This document shows positions 37,309 to 49,304 of a stretch of 64,000 nucleotides of DNA, piece after piece. The notes under the pieces were generated by a model. The model did no database searches and was not told where the DNA came from. It saw only the letters and a program-made list of their open reading frames with translations. The stretch's first letter is position 1. Every line of letters begins with the position of its first letter. A program made the translations under genes and the position numbers. The DNA is from Nemopilema nomurai. Its lineage: Eukaryota > Cnidaria > Scyphozoa > Rhizostomeae > Rhizostomatidae. The DNA lies in assembly GCA_003864495.1 (NCBI GenBank), contig ML133401.1, positions 6,191,189 to 6,255,188 of the forward strand, written 5' to 3'.

Positions 37309-40300
37309 CTACCTCCAGATTCTGCACGTGTTATCTTTGCTTCCTGGTAAAAGAGAAGAGCAAATGTGTGAATGCCTGTAGTGATTAGCTCCGTGGTTTG
37401 CAAAGACATTGAGCAACCGTCTCAGTGCATTTCCACGGAATGGGGAGCCCTGTTGGTTGCCTAAGCTCCTTTTCAAAACATAAAAACATTAGGTCACTTA
37501 AAAAGGCAAACAATTCTGGATCCCTGTGTGCAATCACCACATGTTTTCAGGGCCTTGCCATTAGCTTTGATTTTGCTAGTGAGTTTAAGGACACGTCTAG
37601 GAATTCTTCTCTGCATACAGCTGGCTGTCTAGTTCTGTATAAAAAACTGCTTTTTCATGCCATTTGAAATGCTAATCTTGGAAATGCAGCTTGCTTTGAA
37701 ACAGCCATTAACACATAGAATTTGGCCGCGCAAACACTGGAAAATGTCCATTCAAAAAACTGAGATGCAAACAGCGAACGAGTTTCATATACGGAGCAAT
37801 GTGCCTATGCGCAGTAAATGATGCGCCCTGAGGTACTGCTTTCACATAAAAGAACTGGCTTCAACAAGGAGCAGTGTGGAATACGAGGCTAGGTCAGATA
37901 GAGGCAGATGAATATTAGCAAAAATGAGGCTATGGGCGAAAAAAACAACCAAAAACAAACAAACAAAAACAGTGTCTGGAAAGAAATTTAAACATAAAAT
38001 AGGAAGAAAACATCAGGCATTGTGCTCAAATTGGTTAAGAATCTGTGTCTAGAATCTTAGATTCTGTTAATATAAAGATTAAAGTATCGCTTAACAGCTT
38101 TTCTTGAAAATGGATCAGAGAAAAAATGAATTTGTTATGGATGCCCTCTTTTTAGCATACTGGGGATCTGACGACTGGTGACCAAGAAGGTCAATTCACG
38201 GAACTTGGGAGCAGATGGAATCAAGAACTTACCTGTCAAGATGATATCTCCCTCATAGTTGAATGCACAACTGAATATCTCATCAGTATGTCCTTCCAAG
38301 ATCTATATGTGGAGAAATTGAGATGTGGATAAAAGATGGGTCTTGGGGGTTCACAACGTTAAATATGGTTAAATGATTTGACATTGTAAAAATTACTTCT
38401 AGAAATGCATCTGATGATTCATAACCTCAGAAATAGAAAACATCCGAAAAAACAAGGAGCTTTTCTGTCAGTACAGGTGGCTTGCAGCTTGCATCATTGC
38501 CACGCTCAAGGATAAAGGAACTGTTTCCACAATTACTATTTTCATTTTTCTTGTTTGATATCATGAGCAGCCACAAAAAGGCAACAGGTACTCCAGCCCA
38601 GAGAAGTCCCAATGAATGAAGATTATGGAAGCAGAAAAGCTCTGTTTCTTTAAGGAAAATCTTTACATGAACGTAAAACGCTTTAAAACCACGCGGTGCA
38701 AGGTGGACTAACAGCGCATGCGTCTATGTCTGTGGCCTGAACTGCCAAAATGGCTTCTACTGGAAATAGGGCTCTTAGAAAAAGTAGATTTACAATTTAA
38801 AGTATCGAGATTCATGAAAATATTTTCATGTAAAATGCAAAATAACTACGTAAAAAATAAAACAAACTCGTTTTAACGATAGCTTGTGAAACTGGCTGTC
38901 AATTCTTTTTGACTATAATCCTTAGGGATTTTCAAAGATGATTTTTAAAAATGTCATTTCCAAGGTACCTCGATGTTCAAAGGTACAACTTGTAGTAATT
39001 AAAACCTTCGCAAACTAACCAACTGCTGGATAAAAGTACGCAAGTCGGTGTGCTTTTTATTGGCTTCTAGCTGTAGAAGGTTAAGCTTTAAAGCCAAGCA
39101 TCGAAGATTGTAGAAATTCCTTAAAATCCTCTAACTTTGCGACACATGGTTACGAACGTTGAGCTATCAGTCTAGAGGCACACCTGAACACATTCACCAG
39201 TGAAAGGATCCCACAATCTAGCTGTTTTGTCACTTCCAGCAGTGAGAATCCGGTTACCTTGTGGGTTGAAAATTGCCTAGAAAATAAAAAAACGAAGAAT
39301 CCTAACAAAGTCACATACTTTTGCATTGACCCAGCTCAGATAACACAGAGACAAACGCAACACAAAATGTGTCAAAGGATGAAATGGCTTTGAAAAAAAC
39401 GGCAATTTAAAATGTTGGATTCTTTCATTTGACACTCGTTTGATCCGTGATTTTTCTCTTTTGTCTGGTCGAGCTTGAGGTGCTAAAAGCGATGTAACTA
39501 TTGCGACAACAAGCTCTGTATCCAGGTTGGGATCTGAACAAGGAATTAGGCCATGTTGATCAATAAAATCTACACAACAATAATATTATTGCACGGAAAA
39601 ACTCAAATGAAAACTCGAGAAAGATCTGTGGCAAAAATAATCAAGAAATCAAAAATAGGAAGAACACTATGACAGTGGTGCAAGGAGGATGCAAAGCTTT
39701 TTTGGAAACAATGCAAATCTAATCAGTATGATAGCAATGCTTTGTTTATAAATATCATAAAGGAAAATCCTGCAGTGACAATATCAGGTGAATGTCTCCA
39801 AAGAAATGAATATTTGCATGGAAGTATTTGCGTGGGATTCGCGAACCTCATTCTCTACCAGATGCTGCGTACAAAACACATTCGAAAGAATGGCATAACT
39901 ATGCTTTCAGCTTGGAACGGAAACTTGAAGAGCGTACAAACACATGGCTTTAACTTTCACAACCGCTTGCCAAGGTTTGCAGTGAACTAAGACGTTGTAA
40001 ATTGCTTTGATTAGCAGCAAATTCTTCCTGATAATTCTCTTACACGAGAGAGTAATTAATTAGAAACTGAAAGCTTGCAATTTTGATGGATTCTTTTCTG
40101 CTCCGTGCAGCACTCAATAGGACACCACTACAGCTCTCTTTTGCTACGAGCTTCACAGAAGACAACAACAACAACAACAGCAACAGCAATAGCAACAATA
40201 ACAACGAGCTTTGCACCTTTTTTGGAATCTTGCACCTCCATCCTTTATCGACATCAATGAAGGTGCCTTTGCATTATCAAATCCCAATTTTATGCTTGCA

Positions 40301-43300
40301 TCAGCCACTAGCATTCAAACTATTGTTGCAAAGGCGGCCATTTTGGATGGTCAAGTGCTCTTATTAGAAATCAATGGCATTGTTTTCTTTGTTGTGACAG
40401 ACAAACGGGCGTGCGCATTACCCTTAAATAGGTACCACTTGTTGCCACATTCTTAAAATCCACCTTTGCAATATCAAACCACCTCTTGTAATGCGAATAC
40501 GATACGTTTTCAAAGAGATACTTTGGGGAACGCCTCACCTTTGATATTTCTCCCTCGTGACCTTCTAGCTTGCAGATGCATTGATGCGTGACAGCATTGT
40601 ACACTCGAGCAGAGCCGTCAGCCGAGCCAGTGACAATGTACTGGCCAGTGTAATCAAAGCACACATCGAGTACTTCATCATCATGGCCACTGTAAACAAA
40701 TCAACGCATGTCAATGAGTCAAAGCTTTGTGTTTACGAGTGAAAGGCAGGTGTACAGGCAACGAGCTTTAGGATAAAATGGCCTACATTCTTTTCCATTG
40801 CACGGCCATCTAACCCTAACCCTAAAATTGTTGAATAGCAGTTATTCGAATGGCTGAACAGCTGAACATTTTAAAAACTACTAGAGCTAACAGCACAAAT
40901 GACGTTTGTCTGACTGTTTCTTGTCCCGCTCAAGAGGGCCGCAGACCGAGGCGTTTCCCTGTCCTCTCATCTAGATGGATGGATGATTGCATAGATGCAT
41001 AAACAGGTCAGATCACTTTTCTGCACACCCAAGTGCCTACCATCTACCATACAAACGCAAAAGCGTATTTCAGCTACGTGATTACAAAGCTTCGGGCAAA
41101 TTCATCAAACATCAAGGCAGTATTAGTTAACTATGCTCCAAAATATTGCAAATGCAGTTTACAACCCACACATTGGCATGCTGCATACATATATTCCTCC
41201 GATTATATCGCCTGACTTATTGAATGTAGAAATTTGTCGCATTTAAGCAAAGTATTATAGCTTTAAACTAAACTCGGCTTGTTACCGTAAAGTTCCTATA
41301 CATTTTCCACTAGCTGTGTCCCAAATTTTGCATGTTTTGTCCTGGAATGAAAACAAAATTGGTTGAACAAGGCAAATTGAAATCTGTGGAGGAGAAAGCT
41401 AATTCAAGCGACGTCAGGAGAAGATTCTCCATTTCACTAAAAATGATTTCTAGTTTATCAAGTATCATTCCCTGTTCGATCAATCCAAATAGATAAATCA
41501 AAGTGTGAGAAGGACCTTGTCGGGGTAGAGAGGCAGTTTAGCAAGCAATGAGGTTGCTCAATCTAACAAAACTGGAGTTGCATGACCTTACCATCGAGCC
41601 GGAAACTATGAGAGAACAGTCAAAGTTGAACTGCGCATTTGAGATTTCTCCCCTATGGCCAATGAGTGTATGGATCCTCCTATAATATAAGAAAATGCAC
41701 TGCTAGAAATCAGGCCAATTATGGCTACCTAAGGGTTACAGTTAAAAGTATCTTGATGTTAAACAACACGAGAACGCATAATTATCCGGAAGTGGCTAAA
41801 AGAGATCATTGGCAATCTGAAGCCAATTAAAGTAAACAGTCTGAGTAGCTGGTGAAAAAGAATATTAATGCATATTGAATTCTACGTCAAAGTACATTAT
41901 AACTTTAAGGTTAATGAAGGTTGAACTTCTGTATAGGCAATTCTCTTGTCTGATCGTAGGCTTAGGGCATTGCATCAGCAAACTTTATTACTCTCTACAT
42001 GATAAACACAGTAGATTCGAATTTGTTCTTTCACGCCCTGCATTAAAAGGAGAACTGACAGGCAAAAACGTTTCGCCTACTTCTACGCAGAACGTGTCGC
42101 TAAATTCGAACCTGATAAAATTTTTCTCATTTACGTCACCGTTTTTTCTATTTTTCGCATTTTTACACCCCGACTACGTCACTGCAGTTACTCTGGAATT
42201 TTCCAAAGCAGAAACAAGATTATCGCCACGGGTTGTTAAAAATTATCGATTGATGTTTGTAAGGCCGCCTATAAGGATTTGACCAGAACGGTAGGGACTG
42301 ATGCGCTGTGCAGAAGCGAATCCATCGAAAGTGTGAGAACGTAAACAATGTGAAAACTATTCACAGCGTAAGAACTACACGAAATTTTGTCGGCAGCGTT
42401 TTGTGGCGCAACATAGTGCGTGCTTAGAACATGACGTCAGTAATGATCGCCCACTCTCATCGATTTTTGTCTCGAGCCTGAAATAGTCGGGATGATTGTC
42501 GTTTCTCAACTTTGGATGACTATAATTGAGAAACAGCAAGCGTTACGTCAAATACTCTTCGATGCCCTTATTTTCTTGGCAGAAACTTCAATTTTAGCTG
42601 ATCTCTTTTGTGTGCTAGTTCTCCTTTAGGGGACTTTGTTTAGAGCTCAATCGTTACGTTGCAAGTGGCTGATCGAAAGGACAAGAACAGTCAATACAAA
42701 CCTCCCACTTCGCACATCCCAGATGCTTACTGTGTGATCGAACGAGCCTGTCAGTAATTGGTCTCCCACTGTATTGAACGAGGTGCAAATGATTTCTGCT
42801 GAGTGCCCCTACAATGCAAACTGGATGTCAAACTAATTGGGCGATGAGTTCCCCTTTCTCGCACTCAACTAATTGCAAGCGACACACTGATAATTCAGGC
42901 CCTAGGAGGATTAAAAGCTATGAACAAGACGCAAATTTTGACTCTGGCCACCAAACAGAAATAAAACTAAATAAAAGACACCACAGTTGCCTTTATTCGG
43001 TCCATCGTAAACTATCAAACCAGAAACAAACAAATTTGAATTTCTTCTCTTTCGGCGCGCAACAGGCAACAGGCGTAAGAGCTATTAATGCTTCATCACG
43101 GAAGCCAAATCGAACGGTTTCAAATGGAACTACTTCTGCAGCGGAGCCAAAAGAGAACGGATAGCAGGCGCCAAGTCCAAATGGAACAGTTCCAACAGTT
43201 CTCGTGTAAACGCAACGCCTATTTGGGCTAGTTTTCGGAATGGTTCCGTTTTCTCTCGTGTAAACAGGGTCTAGGCGTTTGAAACTTGAGAAGCAGTTTA

Positions 43301-46300
43301 ATTTATGTGGAACTTGTGGTAATCCGGTCATCTTGAATAGCTATAATAAGCCAAGCATTATTCACACAAACAACAATAAAGAATGAAAGGCTACTTTTTT
43401 GTGACACAGAAGAATGCTTTTTCTAAATATTTTATAATGAAAAGAACTTCATTATAAACTTTTCATCAAAAGCGTTCAATAAAATGAGCATGTGTCTTGG
43501 AGGAGTTTAAAGCAGAATTACATTTCTCGTCAGCTAAATTTAGGCTCACTGCCCTTCTTTTTCTCCATTTATCACCATCTTCCCCATTTGTACAAATACC
43601 CGGGACCTGAATTTCACCATTTTCAAAGGACTTTTGAAAGGGACAAATCGTGGGGAGCCAAAAAGAATACGTTTGATAACAAAATACATGACCTTTTAAA
43701 ACTATGAATCATAAGGCACATATAATGGATGTAGGGCAAAATGCAAGACAAGATACATACGGATAGTGTGGATATTTCAACTCCTTTCTGGAGATCCCAC
43801 AACTTAGCTGTGTGATCCATGCTTCCAGTTGCAATAACTGTGCTTTGCAAGTTGAAAGACAGGCACACCTGAATAACAAGAAGACAACCTTCAGACAACA
43901 GTCAATCTACCTCGACACATAATAAAGGAGCTCTGAAAGATATAATTCGACATTGAAAAATTACTGAATATTCGTTTTACTTTGAAGGGCAATCGAAATA
44001 CATATCTACGTGCAAGTGAGGCAGTGGAGATTGGATGAGGTCTTTCTTCGTTCACCGGAGTATTGGAGTGAGATATTTGATACAGTGAAAGATTACTAGA
44101 GCAGTACGTCAAATACAACTGTTCAACTATTAAAGTATAACATATGATTATGAGTACATACGATTTCTGAAGTATGCCCCCTGAAAGTGTGATAGCATTT
44201 CCCTGTTTCGGAATTCCACAGCTGAAACGGAAAGGATAAATATGACATATAAATCGATCTTGGGGATAAATATGACATATAGCTCTGAAAATGGTGTTGA
44301 TGCCGACAAGAGGAAAAATCTCTTTGTGCATAGATAGACAAAATCTAAGTTTTACTGTTATTTCTAACAGTTTTGTACCGTGAAGTCGGACTTCTGTGAG
44401 GTAAATTTCTGCACTTATGGTATTCTCCATTCATTTTCCTACTTCTTCCTTCGTAAGAAATTGAAAACATACTTTCTAGTTTGGCTAATTTCAAAAGGGT
44501 TCATACGTTAGAGAGAGGACGCCCATTTCAAGTGGTACAAGTATATCAATATGCAATTACAATGATACATCAGAGTTGAACTTTCATAATTCTCCTTGGA
44601 GAGGCAGCTTTTGAGCTAGTAGCGTAAGACCCATCCACCCAGCTTCGTAAGCATCTACCAAATGGCACAAAAATCCGCTAATGGGCCCAAAATAGATGTT
44701 CACGTACCTTTGCAGTTTTGTCAAATGAACCAGTGGCGATTTTATCGCTAAAATAGAACGATACAAAAACATGTTATTTCCTCTTGCAGTAGGAAAAGAA
44801 GGTTAGAAAATGATAAGGATAATACCCAGAGACATCTACAGACATTCGAGAAGAGCAAGGATTATCTAACGGAGGTACTGCAAGAATACGCCACCTGCAT
44901 CCGTGCGTAATTAGTCAAGGGCTAATAGCGCCAACTGGAACTGCGCGTAAAATGGACCAATGTAAACTCGCACTTCTAGATCCTGTCGCTTAGAAGTCTT
45001 AGATACAGCGAAATACATCCAACTTTCATAGACTGTGCTGGCTTTTACCGATCCGAATTTTTTGGGTTTTTAATTCCAACTTCTGGTTCAAAGTTGGATG
45101 AACACCAATCGAATGTTAGTGTCAATGGACTTTACGATGTTGCTAATGCTTAGGATTCACAACCAGAGCCTCTGATTGATATGAGACACAGGGCTCATCC
45201 GATCTTTGTATCGAATAACAAAGCAAAGAGACAACCCGTTGGCATTGCAATGCGTTTCAATGAGAGGCTGGCTCTCTTACCCATAAGGATTGTTGTAGGC
45301 AACGGCATAGACGACGTTCTTATGACCCTCCAGTGTGTGCAGCTCCTCCCCAGAGGCAGTGTCCCAAACTTTGCAAGTTCGATCGTAGCTGCCGGTTATG
45401 AAACTAAGGCAAACATTCTCATTGTTACGAATTTTTGTAATATAACTAAATCAAAACTTCTTCTGCACTGAAAATTTTCAGCAATCAGCAAAGGATTAGT
45501 CATCAAAGGTAAGTTGTTAACTAGGAAGGAAAAACGTTCAAGCAAATGCATTCAAACAAGAGGAGTAAATTGTTGCACCTGGCAGTTCTTCACACTGAAT
45601 AAGGGATTTATGTCTTGGGGTTGAGTTATAATGGGGAAAACAGGACTGTCCTTGAGAACATCCTCAAGACAGAGAAAACTGCTTCAACCAGAAACATTTC
45701 AGCAGCATGTGGATAAGCATGTTGGCTGAAATTTTTAAATGGCATTCATGGGAATCCTCTGTAAAAAGTTGAGAAATCTGTGATGTTGACAGAATGCTGC
45801 CTGGTGTGATCTCAAGAAGTCATATAACATAACAAACATGTGTGTGCAAAAAGTAAGTGTTGGCCTCTTTAAAACTTTACCTGGAGCCAGACTTGTTAAA
45901 TGCTACATTGGTAAGTGGTAGAATGTGGGCGCGCAGAACCTGAAAGTAAAAAGCCATTGGGTCAGTCAGAGCCACATTTACAATCTGAAGCTTTGCTCAC
46001 AATGCTTGCAAAGGGTCCTTGGAACACCACAGTCTTTTCTCTTTATTGTGCTTTTAATTTATTTGATGTGCAAATTACTGTTAACAACCTTAAAAAAAAT
46101 TTGGTGTTTGAATGTTATGAAATACAGCATTCGTCAATCATGTGAGGGCGATTGGGCACAAATTTTGCTTTCAGTTGGTAGCAGGACAACACTGTTTGTA
46201 AGGAGGTGGGATGGATAACTGAAAGAACTGTTGTTGGTGTTCTAACAATCTTGGCAGGCATTGTAGGTTGATTGACACAAGACAATCATATGTGGGGGAC

Positions 46301-48074
46301 AAAGTTTTTTGTGGAGCTTAAGAAGGCTGCATTACCAGTTCAAATGTGATATTGTGATTAAGCTAGCCTGTAATCATCCCTGGGAATGTCACACTTTTAA
46401 CAAAACAAATAGTTTAAATTATTAGAAAATTTGAAAATTAAAAAGATGACATTATTTGTCGACTTGGCAAAAAAAATTATTCTGTGAATAGAAATTGCTT
46501 GAATCTTTTTCCAGGTGCCTATTAAAAAAGATCTTTTTGAAGGTAAAATTTTAGAGGTTCCAGTATATTAAGCAACTAAAGTTTGTATAGGTATCTCTAA
46601 GCAACAAGCTTCAAACATTGAGCAATACAGAAGCAAGAGAATGGCACCTACTTTGAAAAGGTAAAACTTGCGACTTTCTTGTTGGGCCAACTTTTCTTGC
46701 AATCCTAATCTTATTAAGGAAATTTCATATAAAATCATTGGTTATGATAAAATTTTAACAAGTACATAGAGAAAAAAGACTGTTAACAAAAACTAAAAGA
46801 TATGTCAATAAATAAAATTATTTCAAAACTTTATTTTGGCAACCTTTTTTTACAAAAAGCTAGGTAAGACGCCATTAACAATATGCATTTCACTCCCATG
46901 GCTGCCCTTTCCCACTCCCAGCATGTTATTACATTTTCCTTGCATTCTGAAATGCTGACAAACCGTTTCAAGATGCAAGGATACGTAAAATGAGCTTTCT
47001 GACTTGATCCATTTTGGATGGTGTAACCAGGGGCTCCTTTGCCACTATATCATCAAGTATAGCATCAACATCTGACCTTGAAAAGGAACCACAAAGAAGA
47101 ATTTGAAAGAATGGAGAAATTAAATCTAAGAGCAATGAGCCATGAAAAAAGATTATAAATAAAAAGTACTGGTAAGACATTACAATCAACATAAGGTGAA
47201 CACAAAAATCTATACAAATGCTTGTTAATGAGCTTCAATTGAAAACAATAAAAATATACAATAGTGAAATAGCACTTTTAATGAATCAATATAACACTTA
47301 TTCTCTAGTATGACATTTATTGCCATCAACTTACTCTGGTTTCAAATCCAAAAGGTCAATTGACTTTGTTTTCAGGGTCTTTGACTGCTCATATTCAAGG
47401 ATTATACCTGGGAGAATGGTGATTAAAATTTCAAAGATTATGCATATGATTGTAACCTTACACAACAATATAATGCTGTATCATACACTGTAGCATTAAA
47501 ATACATGACAAAATGGAAAGTATTTGCATCTGGAAATTGGCTTCGCGTTATCAGATTGCATATATTCGCTACCGTAGCCATCAAATTGGATTGCCTTGTT
47601 AGTTTCTAACTAAATTGGTTTTAAATGCATTGTTTGCAAAGTAATTTCCAATGTAGTAGTTTCTACAAGACCAAAATAATGCACTTTTCAAACGGATAGT
47701 TTTGTTGCTCGGTTGGCTACTTTTGTATTGTTGCAGAGGCACAGCAGTTCAGATGTGCAACAGACTGTAGACCGGAAACTATATTCAATATAATATTATG
47801 TTTGCTTAGCTGTCTTCTTACCAGTTTTATTCCAAACCACGCCCTTGCCCCATCTAATTATCTCTACGCTGCAGTAAAAACATCTAAAAAAATATGTCAA
47901 GCACAGAGCTGCCATACTTTTCAAAAAGGAGCAGACAAAAATAAAATTTTGTTCGTTCGTGGCCAAAAACACCCAAGAAACAGGGTACCTCAATTCATCT
48001 CACAAAACCGGCTACATCAACAAAAACAGCAAACCTGGCGGGTAATATCTCAGCAAAAAGCGACGCAGCCTCAT
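37309..48074 (-). CDS. DAW1: Dynein assembly factor with WD repeats 1 (DAW1/ODA16)
   Basis: Exons: 48035-48074, 47335-47407, 46985-47076, 46652-46704, 45881-45939, 45281-45403, 44708-44747, 44162-44221, 43761-43868, 42702-42808, 41592-41679, 41286-41341, 40539-40689, 39184-39276, 38233-38302, 37309-37343. They join in phase to exactly 415 residues, the human length. The start [14 protein letters not shown] and the end TCRIWR-stop match the human termini. Residues 1-105 are the helical N-terminus ([19 protein letters not shown]); 106-415 form WD repeats, e.g. [36 protein letters not shown]. In Chlamydomonas (ODA16) and vertebrates the protein is a cytosolic adaptor that hands preassembled outer-arm dynein to intraflagellar transport, so it implies motile cilia. 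Several exon borders fall inside WD repeats. This is the most secure call in the window. Confidence 0.97.
40162..40205 (+). repeat. Imperfect CAA trinucleotide microsatellite in a DAW1 intron
   Basis: A run of acaacaacaacaacaacagc followed by interrupted caa/caat units in the intron between exons 40539-40689 and 39184-39276. Read as protein it gives poly-Asn in a short plus-strand frame, which I treat as non-coding. Confidence 0.85.
42990..43330. repeat. Probable interspersed element in a DAW1 intron
   Basis: This GC-richer stretch sits in the intron between exons 43761-43868 and 42702-42808. It holds two copies of tctcgtgtaaac (43200-43211 and 43254-43265) and two of caaatggaac. It is open in both strands, typical of short non-autonomous elements. 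I could not define terminal repeats or target duplications. Confidence 0.35.
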
Positions 48075-48423
48075 TTTTGCAAACGAATCTCACTGGTCAC
48101 AACAAATCGCGAATCAGGCCATTTCCCGGTATGTGTTGAGACAGTCTCGCGCCAATTAACCAGTTGCTACCTAGGCCCTTTTTGTTCTTTTTGCAAACTA
48201 ATGCCGCCCGTGAATGAGGCTAAACAAAGATGCCTGGGTGATATGGTGTATACAAAACATTTCAAGATGAATTTTTAAGAAAATTGGCGGTTGTGCAGAA
48301 TGCAAGAAGATTGACTTTGAAATTCAAATTGATTGTGTATGACTGGGAATAATGTTTTGGACATGCACAGGAAACGGGAATATGAATATTTCAAACACCG
48401 ACTTCCTCTTCCAAATATGTTCT

Positions 48424-48911
48424 ATTTACCTTAAAGCTTCTATTTACCGCAAATGTGCGTATATGTCCTCTACCAATTGAGCCCCTCTCTCTTATTAGCC
48501 CCCATTTTTAGAAGAAAAAACTAAACCCCGCTCAATTTTCCTGTCCCCCAAAAAATTATCTGATGCCAAAAGTACAGGCCGTTGGTGGTAATAAGGGGGA
48601 TGAAGTCGACTCTTTAGAATGTTTGATTTCAGAAGACAACATGGCCCGAGAAGACATTATAGAGTTAATAGCAGAAGATGATGATGGTGACAATATTATT
48701 GATGTAGAAGCCTGATTTGATGTTTCTTTTATTTTGCAAAAACAAATATTAGTGAGAATAAGAAAATCATCGAGAATAGTTTTAAATTACAAAATATTAA
48801 TTAGGCCCCTTCGCAATTTAGCCCTCTCTCTTATAAGCCCCCTTTTTGCTGAGAAACAATAAGCGCCCCGGGGGGGGGGGGGGGGGGCTAAAAAGAGATT
48901 TTAAGGTAAAT
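48424..48911. mobile_element. Degenerate DNA transposon with 12-bp terminal inverted repeats
   Basis: ATTTACCTTAAA at 48424-48435 is repeated inverted as TTTAAGGTAAAT at 48900-48911. Inside are two related blocks of agccc(c)tctctcttat followed by agccccc (near 48478 and 48819), a run of 18 G (48870-48887) and a short acidic reading frame. The 488-bp size and the small frame suggest an internally deleted, non-autonomous copy. No clear target-site duplication is visible. Confidence 0.55.
48563..48715 (+). pseudogene. Acidic 50-codon frame inside the transposon, possible transposase tail
   Basis: It starts ATG at 48563 and stops TGA at 48713-48715. The end is strongly acidic (ELIAEDDDGDNIIDVEA), like the C-terminal tails of pogo/Tigger/jerky-type DDE transposases. 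No catalytic DDE region is left between the inverted repeats. The family assignment is a guess from composition and position. Confidence 0.35.
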
Positions 48912-49037
48912 CATGAATGTACGAGTGAGATCCTCTTTCTTTTATCAAAACGTTTCTTAAAATTTCCCTGAACGTCAACTTTAGTCAGCACTCAGAACTC
49001 AAATTTGTTTGTTGGACGGATCAGGTATATATCATTC

Positions 49038-49043
49038 TTTATT
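49038..49043 (-). terminator. Candidate polyadenylation signal of ATP6AP2
   Basis: AATAAA on the minus strand about 260 nt past the stop codon at 49305, a plausible 3' UTR length; not proven. Confidence 0.4.
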
Positions 49044-49304
49044 CTCCTTTTAATCTAAACAAGGCACAAATTTTCTTGCAGTTTTGTATCAATGTTTCAA
49101 GTCGCTTACATGTTTCCACGATTTAATGGTAGCTAGCAGTATGACACACCAGGCAGAAATAGCCAATAAGCTCTTCAAAATAAAAGTTTCATTTCATCCA
49201 ATAGCTTGCAATAAATGGTTACAAAACGCGAGAAAAATAATAGAATAAGAAAATCTTTTCAAATGACGCCATCAACTGTAGATTTGCTTGTCAATAACGC
49301 AGGA

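Larger units (their letters stand above)
48075..49304. other. Intergenic between DAW1 start and ATP6AP2 stop
   Basis: This 1.2-kb gap holds the DAW1 promoter, a transposon remnant (48424-48911) and the ATP6AP2 3' UTR. The remnant leaves about 350 bases of non-repetitive sequence directly upstream of the DAW1 ATG. Confidence 0.6.

Noticed and set aside
47802..48278. 158-codon plus-strand open frame
   Set aside because: It runs antisense over the DAW1 first coding exon (48035-48074), has no family similarity and is probably a shadow frame.
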